DNA of 64,000 nt from Rebecca billardiae RCC1528 (lineage: Eukaryota; Haptophyta): contig OZ251223.1 in assembly GCA_965240325.2 (NCBI GenBank), positions 3,782,001 to 3,846,000 of the forward strand, read 5' to 3'. Shown in pieces: positions 33,477 through 43,990 of this stretch; the stretch's first letter is position 1; every line of letters begins with the position of its first letter. The position numbers were made by a program, and so were the translations under genes. Below the pieces are notes generated by a model. It worked only from the letters and a program-made list of their open reading frames with translations. It was not told where the DNA came from and made no database searches.

Positions 33477-33818
33477 AGGCGGATGCGACGAGGCGTGATC
33501 GACGCATGAGCGCGACTCCACGTGCACGCCAGGCCACGCGGAGCTGACAGCCAGGGAGCACGGTGCGGGGCCGCGGATTCGTTCGGGCCGCTGCGCCTGC
33601 TGCTGACCGCGCTGTCCGGTCACCGCGCGCAGGCAGCGGCCACGGGATAGATGATTTGCACTGGTCCGAGTAGGGTTCGACCAGCGCCTGCGCGACGGCC
33701 GACAGGCGGGCGCGAGGCGTGATCGACGCATGAGCGCAACTCTACGTGCACGCCAGGCCACGCGGAGCTGACAGCCAGGGAGCACGGTGCCGCGGTGCGA
33801 GGCGAGGCCGCGGATTTG
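33477..33818. repeat. Local direct repeat (about 105 bp, two copies)
   Basis: Copies at 33477-33580 and 33702-33818 share GAGGCGTGATCGACGCATGA, CACGCCAGGCCACGCGGAGC and CAGCCAGGGAGCACGGTGC, with a few substitutions and a small insertion in the second copy. Confidence 0.85.
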
Positions 33819-34489
33819 AGCCGAGCAGCCACAGCACCGGTGCCTTCGCGCGCGCCGCGCGTGGACCGGGTGACACACCTCGGTCAGGCTCGGCACGCGT
33901 CGCAGAGGCACGGCCAGCTCTGGGAGCGTCGCGCACCACCGTCGCCCGCGCTGCTCGTCCTCCTATGTCCGTCCGTCCAGCGCTAGACAGACTTGCCGGC
34001 GCGGGCTGATGACCCAGCCATTTCAACTTTCATGCAAGCATGCCGCTCTGCGCATCGATGGGACACGCGTGCGGAGGCGCGTGGCGGCGCACTCGAGGTG
34101 AGCAGGGCGCGAGGGGAAGACTGACGTCCGCGGGACCCCGCCACCACTGCCCGCTGCCCAGGCGCCGTGTGTCACGGCAGCGTACAGACAGTACCGTCGC
34201 CTGCTCGGTTAGTCCGTCTTCCGTGGGAGACCCCGGGAAGGCATGACGAGGGGGGCGCGTGGTGAAGTCGGAGACTCGACGGCCGTCGGGGCCCACCACA
34301 GCCGCGCGCTCCAGACGCCACTCGCCGCGCGCACCTCGTGACTGGCGTGAGCGGGCGACTGGCGGGCGAGTTCGGCCTCGTCCCTCGGGCGGGCTCGTGG
34401 CAACTTCGTCGCCCGCCCCGCCGCGGCCGCCTCAGGGCGATATTTAATAATACAAACGGGTGACACGCGCGCCTGAATGTCGATGATTC

Positions 34490-34737
34490 TCGATAGGATC
34501 CTGTAGCAGTCCATGAAGCATATATATATATGGATACGAAGCGCTGTAAATGTTCACCAGTGAATATACCACCCCGGCGACGAAGCTTTTTGCTGTCGAT
34601 GGTAATTAATTCATCGACGATCACCTGTCGGTTCGATGGGATCCCGTAGCAGTCCATGAACCATAATGGATACGAAGCGCTGTAAATGTTCTCCAACGAA
34701 TATACGACCCCGCGACGAAGATTTTGCCGCTAACGAT
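34490..34737. repeat. Local direct repeat (about 105 bp, two copies)
   Basis: Copies at 34490-34597 and 34635-34737 share GTAGCAGTCCATGAA, GGATACGAAGCGCTGTAAAT and CGACGAAG blocks. The first copy has an extra (TA)n insertion. Confidence 0.85.
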
Positions 34738-34835
34738 GTGTAAAAATAGCCTCAAAGAAGCTGACGCTTGTATTGGACTTGTAACCGTCCTACTTCACAC
34801 AAGTGAACTCTCACGCCCGGCCGTCCACGATTGAT

Positions 34836-35038
34836 TAGGGAAATCTCTGTGGGCGCGGTCATTTCGACCGGGATAGACCTCTCTATGCGATCTCAAAAAT
34901 CGAAATTCGGTCTCCGCCAGCCCTAAAAATCGGCCCCCGTCCCTTTTTCTTGCTGATGATCAAAGATCTTTTTGAAACGTGGTTCGGGCCCGCACTGCGG
35001 GCTCCACGCTGCGCGCTCCGCCCCGCACCGCGGGCCAT
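34836..35038 (+). repeat. Dispersed repeat family A, copy 2
   Basis: This is the counterpart of 26005-26228 in the same orientation, without the internal duplication. It begins near GGGCGCGGT and ends CACCGCGGGCCAT. Confidence 0.75.
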
Positions 35039-36024
35039 AATTTAAGAATCTAGCACGCGGCATTCCGAAGTACGTACTTGTCCGAGCTACGACGACTACG
35101 GTAATTATAGCGCGCCTGATGAGTGATGCTTCAGCTGAGTAGTTAGCACTGCGCTGTTATGACGAGAGTCTATATATATAGCATCAGCACTACTGCTGCT
35201 ACTGACTTAGCTAGCGACGCTGATGATGTATTATCGTCAGTAGGATGACTATTGAAGACGCGTGTTACAGCCCGGAGCCGCCGCAGGCTCTACTCACTAC
35301 TCGACACTAAGCTACTGCCGCCATAGCGCGCAGTGTGAGTGACAGTGTCGTCGCGTCAACAAATAATAATATATATAGCTTAACTTGCGCAGACGGCAGA
35401 GCAGTCTGTAGTCTGTCGCCTGAGCCCGTCGCCGCGAGCTCGTCGTCATATGCTAGTTACTTCAAGACACTAAGACAGTACTGCTTCCGACTTCGATACT
35501 AGTCGCGTGCTCCGCCGGCGGCGCCCGGTTACGAGTCAAAGACGTCCGATCAGTCCCAGGAGCAAGCGCGGGGCTGCATGAGCCGTGAGGCGGGCGTATG
35601 TAATGAACCACGATCGGGCACTGCGGGCGTCACTGCCGACGACGAATCAGGAGACCTGCGCCGTCCTACCTGTGTCGTTAAATCATAGAATGAGTCTATA
35701 CAGATGATGGACCGTGTGCCGATCCCCGTCCCGCCTCCCAGTCCCGGACCCGGGACCGTGGTCCGTGCAACGTACTCTCTGAAGTCTCTGATTCTGCGCC
35801 TTATTACAGTACTGGGTGGACTGCTCGTCGAACGAAATATCGCGCGTCATTGTTGGCGGGTACCATCGTCCCTACGATGCTATCAGCACAGATATCTGCT
35901 GATCACTGACAATAATACCCGCGGCGGCCCGTCACGCGGCCCGACGAAAGACGTTACCATATCATTCGTCTGCTGCCGCCGCGCGTCACGGTCGTAGCCT
36001 GGCAACAGCTCATGCGCCTCATAA

Positions 36025-38140
36025 CTAGAAGTGGATGGGCTTGTCGTATGCCGCCATAGCCGCCTCCTTGAAAGCCTCGCTCATCGTCGGGTGCGCGTGG
36101 CACGTGCGCGCAATGTCCTCCGCGCTTGCGCCGTACTCGAGGCCCAGCACGCCCTCGGCAATCATCTCACCCGCGTTGGACGCAACGATGTGCACGCCAA
36201 GGATCTTGTTCGTCTCCGCCTCGGTCACGAACTTGACGACCCCGTCCGTGTCGGCGTTGGCACGCGCGCGCGAGTTGGCCATGAAGGGGAACTTACCGAC
36301 GTTGTACTTGATCCCAGCCGCCTTGGCCTCCTCCTCCGTGATGCCAACCGCCGCCACCTCTGGGTGTGTGTAGATCACGTTGGGGATGGCGTTGTAGTTG
36401 ACGTGGCCGTGCTTGCCCGCGATCGTCTCGGCCACGGCGATGCCCTCCTCCTCGGCCTTGTGCGCGAGCATGGGCCCCTTGATCGCGTCGCCGATCGCCC
36501 AGATGCCCGGCACGTTCGTCTTGAGCTCGTCGTCCACGTCGACCATGCCGCGCGGGCCCATCTTGACGCCCACGTCCTCCAGCCCGAGGCCCTCGGTGTA
36601 CGGGATCCGGCCGATCGAGACGAGCACGACGTCGGCGCTGAGCGTCTCCTGGTCGCCCGTCTTGTTCGACTCGACGGTGAGCTTGCACCCGTCCGCGGCG
36701 GCCTCGCCCTTCACCACCTTGGTGTTGAGCTTGAACTTCATGCCCTGCTTCTTGAGCGAGCGCTGCAGCGTCTTGGCGATCTCGTCATCGAGGCCCGGCG
36801 TGATGCGGTCGAGGAACTCGACGACGGTGACCTCCGCGCCGAGGCGGCGCCACACAGAGCCGAGCTCAAGGCCGATCACGCCCGCGCCAATCACGATCAT
36901 CGACTTGGGCACCTTGCTCAGGGCGAGCGCGCCCGTCGAGTCGACGATCGGGCCGGAGTTGTCCACGGGCACCGGCGGCAGGGGCGCCGGCACCGAGCCG
37001 GTCGCGATCACGATGTTCTTGGCCTGCGCGCACGGGCGCAGTCGTGCGCGGCGTGGCACAGCGCAGCGCGACGCCGAGTCAGAGCGGCGCACGTGAGCCG
37101 CCATGGCCGTCTCCCCGTCCCCGCAGCACCGGCGATCGCCCTCGGCGCTGCTGCCATCCCCGCCCGCCTCGCCGCCGCAAGTGCGCGTCTCAGCCCCGTG
37201 GCGCGCTGGGCTGTGCGGAGACGCGTGGCGCGCGCGCAGCGCTGATGGGAGCAGCGCAGACGCCCGCCAAGTCCCGCCACTCTGGCACCGACATGAAGCG
37301 AGTGACAGCAATCTACACGCCGGGGCGCAGCTGCACCGCTCTTGGCTAAAGCGGTGCGTGCGCGCGCATCATCCCCCTCGCCCACAGCGCTCGAGTGACA
37401 CAGCAGCGCGCCAGGCGCGCACCTTCAGCGTGCCAGCGTCCTTGCCCTCCATGTCGGTCACCTGCACCGTGTTGGGCGAGGTGATCTTGCCCTTGCCCTT
37501 CACGTAATCCACCTTCGCCTTCTTGAAGAGGCCCTCGATGCCTGCGCGCGTGCGCGCCACATGGTGCAGCGGCGCCGCCTCAGCCTGGGCCCACGTGCAC
37601 AGAGGTATGTGCGCAGGGCGCGTGTGCCGCACCCGACGTGAGCCCGGTGACGACCTTGGTCTTGTGCTCCATCAGCTTATCGAGCTCCATGCGCACGTTG
37701 TCCGCCTTGATGCCATGCGGCCCGAAGCCGGTCGCCGCCTCCTCATAGATGTGCGACGAGTGCAGCAGCGCCTTCGAAGGGATGCAGCCGACGTTCAGGC
37801 AGGTGCCGCCCAGCGAGCCGCGCATCTCGACGCACGCAACCTGCGCGGCGGCGGGAGGGTGTGCAACGGGGTGGATCATGCGCGCGTGCCCCAGCCTGGT
37901 TGCGGCGCATGCTGCCAGCGATGGCAAGATGCCCGGCGCTCGCGCGCGGCCATGCCGCCAACGCACCGAAAGGCCCATCTGCCCGGCCTTGATTGCTGCT
38001 GGGTAGCCACCCGGCCCGCCGCCAACGACCACCATGTCATACTCCTTGTCAGACACGGTGCTTAGGCGCCGCCGGAGCGCCGGCACGAGCGTGCGCACGC
38101 GCGCCTGCCGAGAGGCCAGTCTCACAGCCAACGCCACCAT
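36025..38140 (-). CDS. DLD: Dihydrolipoamide dehydrogenase (E3), mitochondrial
   Basis: Exons in coding order 38140-37967, 37840-37633, 37541-37423 and 37023-36025 give 499 residues, the usual E3 length. It reoxidises dihydrolipoamide in the pyruvate, 2-oxoglutarate, branched-chain dehydrogenase and glycine cleavage complexes, using FAD and NAD+. The first 30 residues are Arg/Ala/Leu-rich and acid-free, a typical mitochondrial presequence ending near RRRLSTVSD. Visible are the FAD loop GGGPGG (40-45), the redox disulfide Cys72/Cys77 in CLNVGC, the NAD loop [10 protein letters not shown], and the C-terminal HAHPT with His478 and Glu483 as catalytic dyad. Pro47 replaces the usual Val or hydrophobic residue after the FAD loop. 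Intron 1 is in frame and stop-free; intron 3 (37024-37422) is the longest small-gene intron in the window. The gene converges with the AAA ATPase gene. Confidence 0.95.
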
Positions 38141-38611
38141 CGTCGCCTTCCCCGCAATTCGGGCCGTGCGAAGCTTGCAACTCGGCCTCGCCTTGCTTTG
38201 ACGGCCAGCACGACGAATCTTCAGGCGTTGATGCGGCCAGTCACGCCGCGACCGACACAGCAGTCTGACTACATTCTGACTCTGATCATTATTGAGTCTT
38301 CTGCCACTGACAATGCTCACTGTTAAAAAGCACTCAGTGTCAACATGAACAGTCAGACCTTAGGACCATTGACATTGACCTGACTGTTACCTGAGGCGTC
38401 TGCCCTGAAGTCTGCGATTAAGACGAACGGAACCGTCACCGGTGACGGCGTCCGCACTCCGTGCAGTCCTGACTGAGCCCACATCCACGATCCAGTGGCA
38501 GCAGCCGGAGCAGGCTATGGGTGCGCAGTCGGCAGTGCCGCCGTGCGGTCTGCGGCGTCGCGCTCGTCGCCAGCACAGTGAGCACGCGTGCCTTGCGACG
38601 CTTTGCCAGTG
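38141..38611. other. Spacer, DLD to At4g15545-like gene
   Basis: This serves as upstream region for DLD and 3' flank for the next minus-strand gene. It contains a 9-bp inverted repeat, AACAGTCAG/CTGACTGTT, around 38348-38390. I see no gene. Confidence 0.5.
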
Positions 38612-39797
38612 TCAGACGAGGCCGTGATGGGCCAGCAGCGAGCGGAACTGCACGAAGAGGTCCTCGTTCTCCGGGCCGAAGATCCGGTGTGCCTGCTCGA
38701 GCGTCGTGTCCCGGCTCTGCGTGTGGTCGTTGAGCGACTTGATCGATCCGAGGAAGGCGTTGAACTGCTCGTACGACAGCCGAGATCGCGCGATGCGGAA
38801 GAACTCCTTACCATCGACGTAGGTGCCCGACGCGGTTGGTGACGTGCGCAAGCGCGAGCCACCGGACGGGGAGTAGTGCGTGCGCGCCGTGGAGGGTGCA
38901 CCGCCCCACGCGCCCGCGCCCTGTGTGGTGTAGTAGCTCGCGCCCAGCGCTGAGCCCGAGTACGACGGCGTCGGCGAGGAGCGCGTGAAGGGCTCGCGCG
39001 GGACTCCGAGGTGGGCTGGGGGCGGCGAGGAGTGGAGCATGCTCGGGACAGATCGCGTGTCTGCTCCGTTCAGCGGCGCAGCCGGCGCAGAGTCGTCGCG
39101 GATCGACGCAATGATCGTCGACTTGAAACTGGGACCGGCGGGGCGGGGAGGGGAAGACAGCGCGCGCGCGTGGCCGCTTGGGTGAAGGGGCTGGCCGAAT
39201 CGGGGGCGTCGCGCGCGCATAGTTTTAAACAACAACCGTGCCGCCCGTGCCCGCGCACCTGTCGAGCTTCGTCACGTCCTTCTGCAGCGTGCGGATGGTG
39301 AGTTCAAGCTGCTGCTTCTCGCTCTCGAGCATGGACACCTGCGACTGCAGGCTGGCGTTCTCGCGCTGCAGCTCGTTGTTGCGCTGGTCGGCGGAGCGAA
39401 GCATGGCCGACTCGCGTTGTAGATCGTTGTATCGCTGCTCAAGTGCCACCATCGAGCGCTGCGACTCGTGGCCACGTTGCTCGATCGCGCGCAGCTCCAC
39501 CTCGAGCTCCCGCGCTCGCCTCTCAGCGGCTGCACGCTGCTCCTGCTCCTTCTCCGCCCAGGCGCGGAGGGAGTCCAGCTCGGATTCAAGAGCACGCGTT
39601 CGGTCGACATATGCCGACTCGATCATACGCAGCCCCGTGCGGAGCTGATCGTCAGTCGCCGCGGCGGCCATGACGCCGATGTCGAAGCGATCGAACGCGC
39701 GGTCGTCGGCACTCGTTCGAAAATAACTCGGCACGAGTGCACGACGGAATTCCAAAATTGGTGCCGCCGCTCGGCCGACGACGGCCGTCTTGCTCAT
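38612..39797 (-). CDS. At4g15545-like coiled-coil protein of unknown function
   Basis: Exons 39797-39259 and 39128-38612 give 351 residues. The N-terminal half is a long coiled coil (ESAYVDRTRALESELDSL onward). A Ser/Pro-rich linker follows, and the last 70 residues hold the most conserved block, starting TYVDGKEFFRIARSRLSYEQ and ending near FRSLLAHHGLV. The same order is seen in the plant protein At4g15545 and relatives; no biochemical function is established to my knowledge. The start is uncertain: Met at 39797 keeps the family-like AFDRFDIG segment but leaves only 35 bp to the divergent gene, whereas Met at 39671 would lose it. The intron (130 nt, GTGCGC to CAG) is phase 2. Confidence 0.72.
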
Positions 39798-39832
39798 ATT
39801 ATCAGGCTTCCTTCCGGCCGTCAAGGTCCGCC

Positions 39833-40807
39833 ATGGCGCCGACGACCAAGCGCCTGCTCACCGGCGCCGCGACGACGGCCGTCGGCCTCGCAGCCCTCCT
39901 CCTCGCCGCCGTCGCGCTCCGCGCCCGCCTCGCCGCCCCCACGGCCGCGCAGCGGGCGCAGACCGACGCGCCCTCCGAAGCGCTGGAGTCGGTCGGCGGC
40001 GGCTTCCCGAAAGTCAAAATTAGCGAGAAGGAGTGTGCCAGCTGGTGCGACGCGAACGGCGGCGTCACGGGCTACGTCAACTACATAGACGAGCCGATAC
40101 ACATCCACAAAGCCGAGCGCAGCGATCACCTCGAGGCCGTCCTCGGCGGCGGCGGCATCGCGACCGCCGACGGCGGCGGCCCCGATGATGCGGGCCTCCT
40201 TGGCTCCGCAGTCGGGAGAAAGTTCGGCTTGTGCGCCACGGAACTCTACGCGCTCGCGCTAGCGGAAGAAGACGCGGGGCTAGTCGTGGGCGCGTGCTGC
40301 TGCGCCAACGCGAACGTCGAGCCCGGGTCGATGCCGATGCCCACGCGCGTGACCTGCGACATGTGGTGCAGAGCTGGCGGCCGCGGGCGCGGGGTCATGC
40401 TCGGCACCGCGCCCTTCTGCGAGGCCACGTGCCACGAGACCTGCCACGGCGGCCTGCCGCACGGCGGCACCTGCGCCGGCTCCAAGAAGCACCAACGCGA
40501 CGGCGCCTTCGGCTCGTACGAGCTCAGCGACCACGGCCTCCACTGCACCACGGGGAGCAAGATCTGCTGCTGCGCGCTGCACCGCCCAGAGGGGCCGCCG
40601 CTCGCGCCGGACCCCTGGCCCTACATCACGTGCGAGAAGTTCTGCCGCAGCGCGGGCTATCGCGGGCAAACTTTCATCTCCGGAACGTCGCCGTCGTGCG
40701 AGGGCGTGTGCCGCCCGCACGCCAAGGAATGCGTCGTCGCAAACGAGCAATTCGAGGACCTGGGCGCGGGGTGCGCGAGCGGCGAGAAGATTTGCAACTG
40801 CTACTAA
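39833..40807 (+). CDS. Cys-rich type II membrane protein, function unknown
   Basis: A 324-residue single-exon gene starting at CCATGGCG. Residues about 6-32 form one hydrophobic segment with basic residues before it (signal anchor). The rest holds about 30 cysteines in three related units opening ECASWC, TCDMWC and TCEKFC, each followed by Gly-rich sequence; the last two continue with PxCEx(T/V)C and end with GSKICCC or GEKICNC. The spacing implies disulfide-stabilised lumenal or extracellular repeats. I do not recognise the family. It is nearly contiguous with the divergent coiled-coil gene. Confidence 0.7.
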   Translation: MAPTTKRLLTGAATTAVGLAALLLAAVALRARLAAPTAAQRAQTDAPSEALESVGGGFPKVKISEKECASWCDANGGVTGYVNYIDEPIHIHKAERSDHLEAVLGGGGIATADGGGPDDAGLLGSAVGRKFGLCATELYALALAEEDAGLVVGACCCANANVEPGSMPMPTRVTCDMWCRAGGRGRGVMLGTAPFCEATCHETCHGGLPHGGTCAGSKKHQRDGAFGSYELSDHGLHCTTGSKICCCALHRPEGPPLAPDPWPYITCEKFCRSAGYRGQTFISGTSPSCEGVCRPHAKECVVANEQFEDLGAGCASGEKICNCY

Positions 40808-41220
40808 TTCACTACAGGCCTAGGGCGCGCACTCGCCATCCGTATTATTGTATAGCAGCGCTATTAGTACGACTACGACTGCTGCTGCTACTACAACGAA
40901 TAACACTTTATAAATATGAACTTTTTGATTGATGCGCGGCGGGCGCGGCGGCGCTAACGTATTATAATAAATAATAATATATTATTAAATATAAAGACGC
41001 CGACGACGATTTTGGTCAGCAGCATCTGTCAATTCGACTCCGCCCGCGGTCCCTCTGAGTCTGTGGATGCAGTCGCGGAGTCAGAGTGCGCCGCAAGCGG
41101 CCGCCGGGCCGTAGTGTCAACATCGCCATCGGCCGGACGGGACGGCAGGAGTCTCAGGTGCGACGCGCGCCTTACACTGAGCTGGCAAGCGCGACTGGGA
41201 GGATGGTCACCAACTTGTCG
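40808..41220. other. AT-rich 3' spacer between convergent genes
   Basis: AT-rich sequence with several AATAAA-like strings (about 40905-40995) lies between the Cys-rich gene and the convergent APC8 gene. These probably provide 3'-end processing signals. No gene is seen. Confidence 0.5.
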
Positions 41221-43123
41221 TCAGAACCGTGTGCCCATCTTGCCCATCTCGCTGCGGATCTCACGGAGCGTAGCCTTGGCCTCTTCCACGTCCTGCGCAC
41301 CGGGTCGTGCGCCAACAGGGTGGGCGGCGCGCGCTCCTCAGCCATGTCCGTTTTCTGGCTGACGCACGCACTGCAGGCGCACATGTGTGATGAGGGGCCG
41401 CGCGCACCTGCGAGCCACCGCAATCCAGCAGGCGAGTGCACAGCTTCTGCGCTCGCTCGAGCTCGCCGTTCCGCTTGCAGACCATGGCGAGGAACTTGAG
41501 CGCCTCGATCGTGTCCGGGCCGCTGTCCAGCTGCTGCGCATCGCGCCGCGCGAGGTTGCGCGCGTAGTAACTCGCCGCTTGCGCGTCGTTGCCAGACTCG
41601 TGGTGCAGCCGGGCGAGCTCCTGCAGCGCGATGCCCTCGCGGTCGTTGTTCGACTCGGCGCGCTCGTAACACCGCATCGCCTGCGGGGTGGGCCCCACGG
41701 CGCGTGGGCAGCATCGCGAGGGGCACGGGCGCGCGTGTCAGAGGCGCGTGCGCCCGGGCGCGCGCGAGCGCCAAACGGCGCGCTCCGCGAGAGCGCGCAC
41801 CTCCGCCTTGCGGTTGAGGAGCTTGTAGCAGCCGGCGAGGGCGCTCCACATGCGCGCGTCGTACGGGCGGAGCGCGGTCGCCTTGCGGTAGTAGAACAGC
41901 GCATAAAACGGCATCTGCAAGATCTCGTACGTCTGGCCGAGCGCGTACCACGCGCGGTAGTCGCGCGCGTTGATGTCGACCGCCTGCCTGTACGCGTGGA
42001 TCGCAGCGCCGGTGTTCTTGAGCTCGACGTGCTCGTGGCCCATCAGCGTCCACGCCGAGAGGTAGTTGCGGTCGAGCCGCAGCGCGCGCTGGAAGTAGAG
42101 CACCGCCTTCTCGTGCTCCGCCTTGAGCGAGTAGTAGTTGCCGATGATGCAGCACGTCTCCGGCCTGTACTTGTCAATCATCACCGCGTTGTGCGCCACG
42201 TACGACAGCGCGCGCTTCGACTCCTTCACGTACAGGATGTTCGAGTAGGTGTCGACGTGGTCGAGGCGGTACGGGTCGGCCTTGAGCAGCTCCTCGAAGC
42301 ACGCCTGCGCCTCGTCGAACTCGCGCATCTGGTAGTGCGCCGTCGCGAGCTGCGCGCGCACGTACGTGGAGGAGCCAAACATCTCGCCCAGCCGGTCGTA
42401 CAGCGTGGCCGCCTCGCCGTTCTGCTGCAGCTCGAGGCACATGTGCGCGTAGAAGAAGTGGGCCATCCAGTGGTCGGGCAGCGCGAGCTTGGCCACGGCG
42501 TCGCGGTCGGGGCACGCCTCCGCCAGGTCGAGCCACGCCACCCACAGCGTGGGCACCGCGTGCACCGCCGCGCACAGGAGGTGCAGCGACTGCGGCACGC
42601 GCTGCAGCTGCTTGAGCACGAGCCCGTACAGGTAGAGGCCGTAGCCGTCGAGCTCGCTGCGCTCGTGCAGCTCGCGCAGCTCGGCGTCGATCGCCTTGAG
42701 CTGCTGGTTGATCACGTGCACGGGGCACCCGTCCGCCGGGTTCGCCGACTCCTCGAGCAGCTCGTCGTCTTTTCGTCGCTCGCCCGCGAGGAAGAGCGCG
42801 TACAGCCGCAGGAAGCGCGCCTTGTGCCCGGGCACGTCCTCCAGCGTGTGCGACGCGCGCATGTACTCGCGCGACTGGAAGTACGCTTGCGCAAGCATGA
42901 GCGCGTCGCTCAGCCCCTCCGTGTCGTCTGCATCCATCGGCGTCGGCACGTTTGCAGCACGCGCGCCTCCGCCCGCGCTTCTGCCAGCCTCCCCAGCAGG
43001 GCCGGTACCCAGGCCGACGAGCTGCTCCGCGGCCCACTTGCTGCTACTGTACAGCCCACGATCCGCAAGCTCGCGGACGGCAACGCGCAGCTCCATGCGA
43101 ATCTCATCGCGCGTTGCAGCCAT
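41221..43123 (-). CDS. CDC23: Anaphase-promoting complex subunit 8 (CDC23)
   Basis: Exons 43123-41801, 41680-41408 and 41292-41221, all phase 0, give 555 residues, close to the usual 580-600. APC8 is a TPR scaffold subunit of the APC/C ubiquitin ligase that drives mitotic exit. The middle holds the strongly conserved family block, with IDKYRPETCCIIGNYYSL, a segment starting EKAVLYFQRALRLDRNYL, and YRAWYALGQTYEILQMPFYA, forming consecutive TPRs. The exon 1-2 junction rebuilds the TPR RKAEAMRCYERAES. The last exon gives a short acidic/basic tail ending MGKMGTRF. A linker after residue 45 is Gly/Ala-rich. It is transcribed toward the Cys-rich gene (convergent). Confidence 0.93.
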
Positions 43124-43990
43124 CGTGCTGCGCGCGGCCGCGCGTGACGATCGGCTGCACGGTTCGTGCTCGACACCGGCGATCGCTCTTCTTGCCGCCC
43201 GACGGGCCCGACCCAGCGTGCGGTGCCCATCTTAACATTTTACATTTTCCTATTTTCACGGCTTGCTGCAAGCTGTAGCAGCAGATCGAGCAGCAGAGAC
43301 AAACACCAGGATCAGCGCTCCTCGCCGTCGTCCCCCCCCCGCCCCCTCGACTACAGTTCACTAAGAATAAGAGACGCACGCACAGCTCGGGCAGGCGAGA
43401 TTGACGCCCGCCAGGCTGTCACCACAGAGCCTATGAAGCCGTCGCCGATGGTAGCGCCGCCGGAAAAATTCGTTCAGCCGTCCGGCCTGCGAGGCCTGGA
43501 TGAGGGCTGCGGCCGCCTCGCGGCGCGCCAGCGCCCGTCGTCCTCGCCCCACCGTCGTCCACAGTAGCGTATATCGTATAGTCTCAGTAGTACTTTAATT
43601 AGTTTTAATTTTGCGCGGTTTTTGCCGGTCGTCAGCAGCCCTTTTGGGCTTTTCCCGCGGGAGCGAGTATGCTGGCGTAACACTGTTAATCATCAGTGAA
43701 CCGCGCAGCCGTAAGTGAGCGTAAGTCCGCGGCGGAACGTGAGCACTCATGACTCAGGCGGTGAGGACTGCCATTGGCATCAGTGCGACGAACCTTCGCG
43801 CGAATCGGTGGTCACTGGCCCGCTCAGCTCAGTTACTGCGTAACGGTGCGCGCATGAGCCCCTGACTTTGCATGCGCGCATGCAACGCTGACATGTAGTC
43901 ACTGACGACGCCCGTGCGCATCTCCTCGTCGACGAGCGTCAGCGTCACCGAGTCGACGCTCCGAGTCTCCAACCTCGGAGCCGCGGACTC
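43124..43990. other. Spacer between APC8 and PPKL-type phosphatase
   Basis: Contains the inverted copy of dispersed repeat B (43350-43474), a C-rich run near 43331 and a small inverted repeat, AGCCCTTTTGGGCT, near 43637. No gene is recognised. Confidence 0.5.
43350..43474 (-). repeat. Dispersed repeat family B, - copy
   Basis: The reverse complement of this stretch matches 33266-33385 across its length, with small indels (one around the CATAGGCTCTG segment). The two copies are 10 kb apart in opposite orientation. Confidence 0.8.

Larger units (their letters stand above)
32929..36024. other. 3.1-kb gene-poor, repeat-rich spacer
   Basis: No supported gene lies between the convergent AAA ATPase and DLD genes. 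It contains a hairpin element copy (33094), one arm of a dispersed repeat (33266), two local direct repeats (33477/33702 and 34490/34635), dispersed repeat family A copy 2 (34836) and scattered short TA runs. Composition from 34.4 to 35.6 kb is more AT-rich than the flanks. Confidence 0.6.

Noticed and set aside
33640-33720. Possible tRNA gene from a GGTTCGA-like box
   Set aside because: No matching acceptor stem, anticodon arm or A box could be placed.
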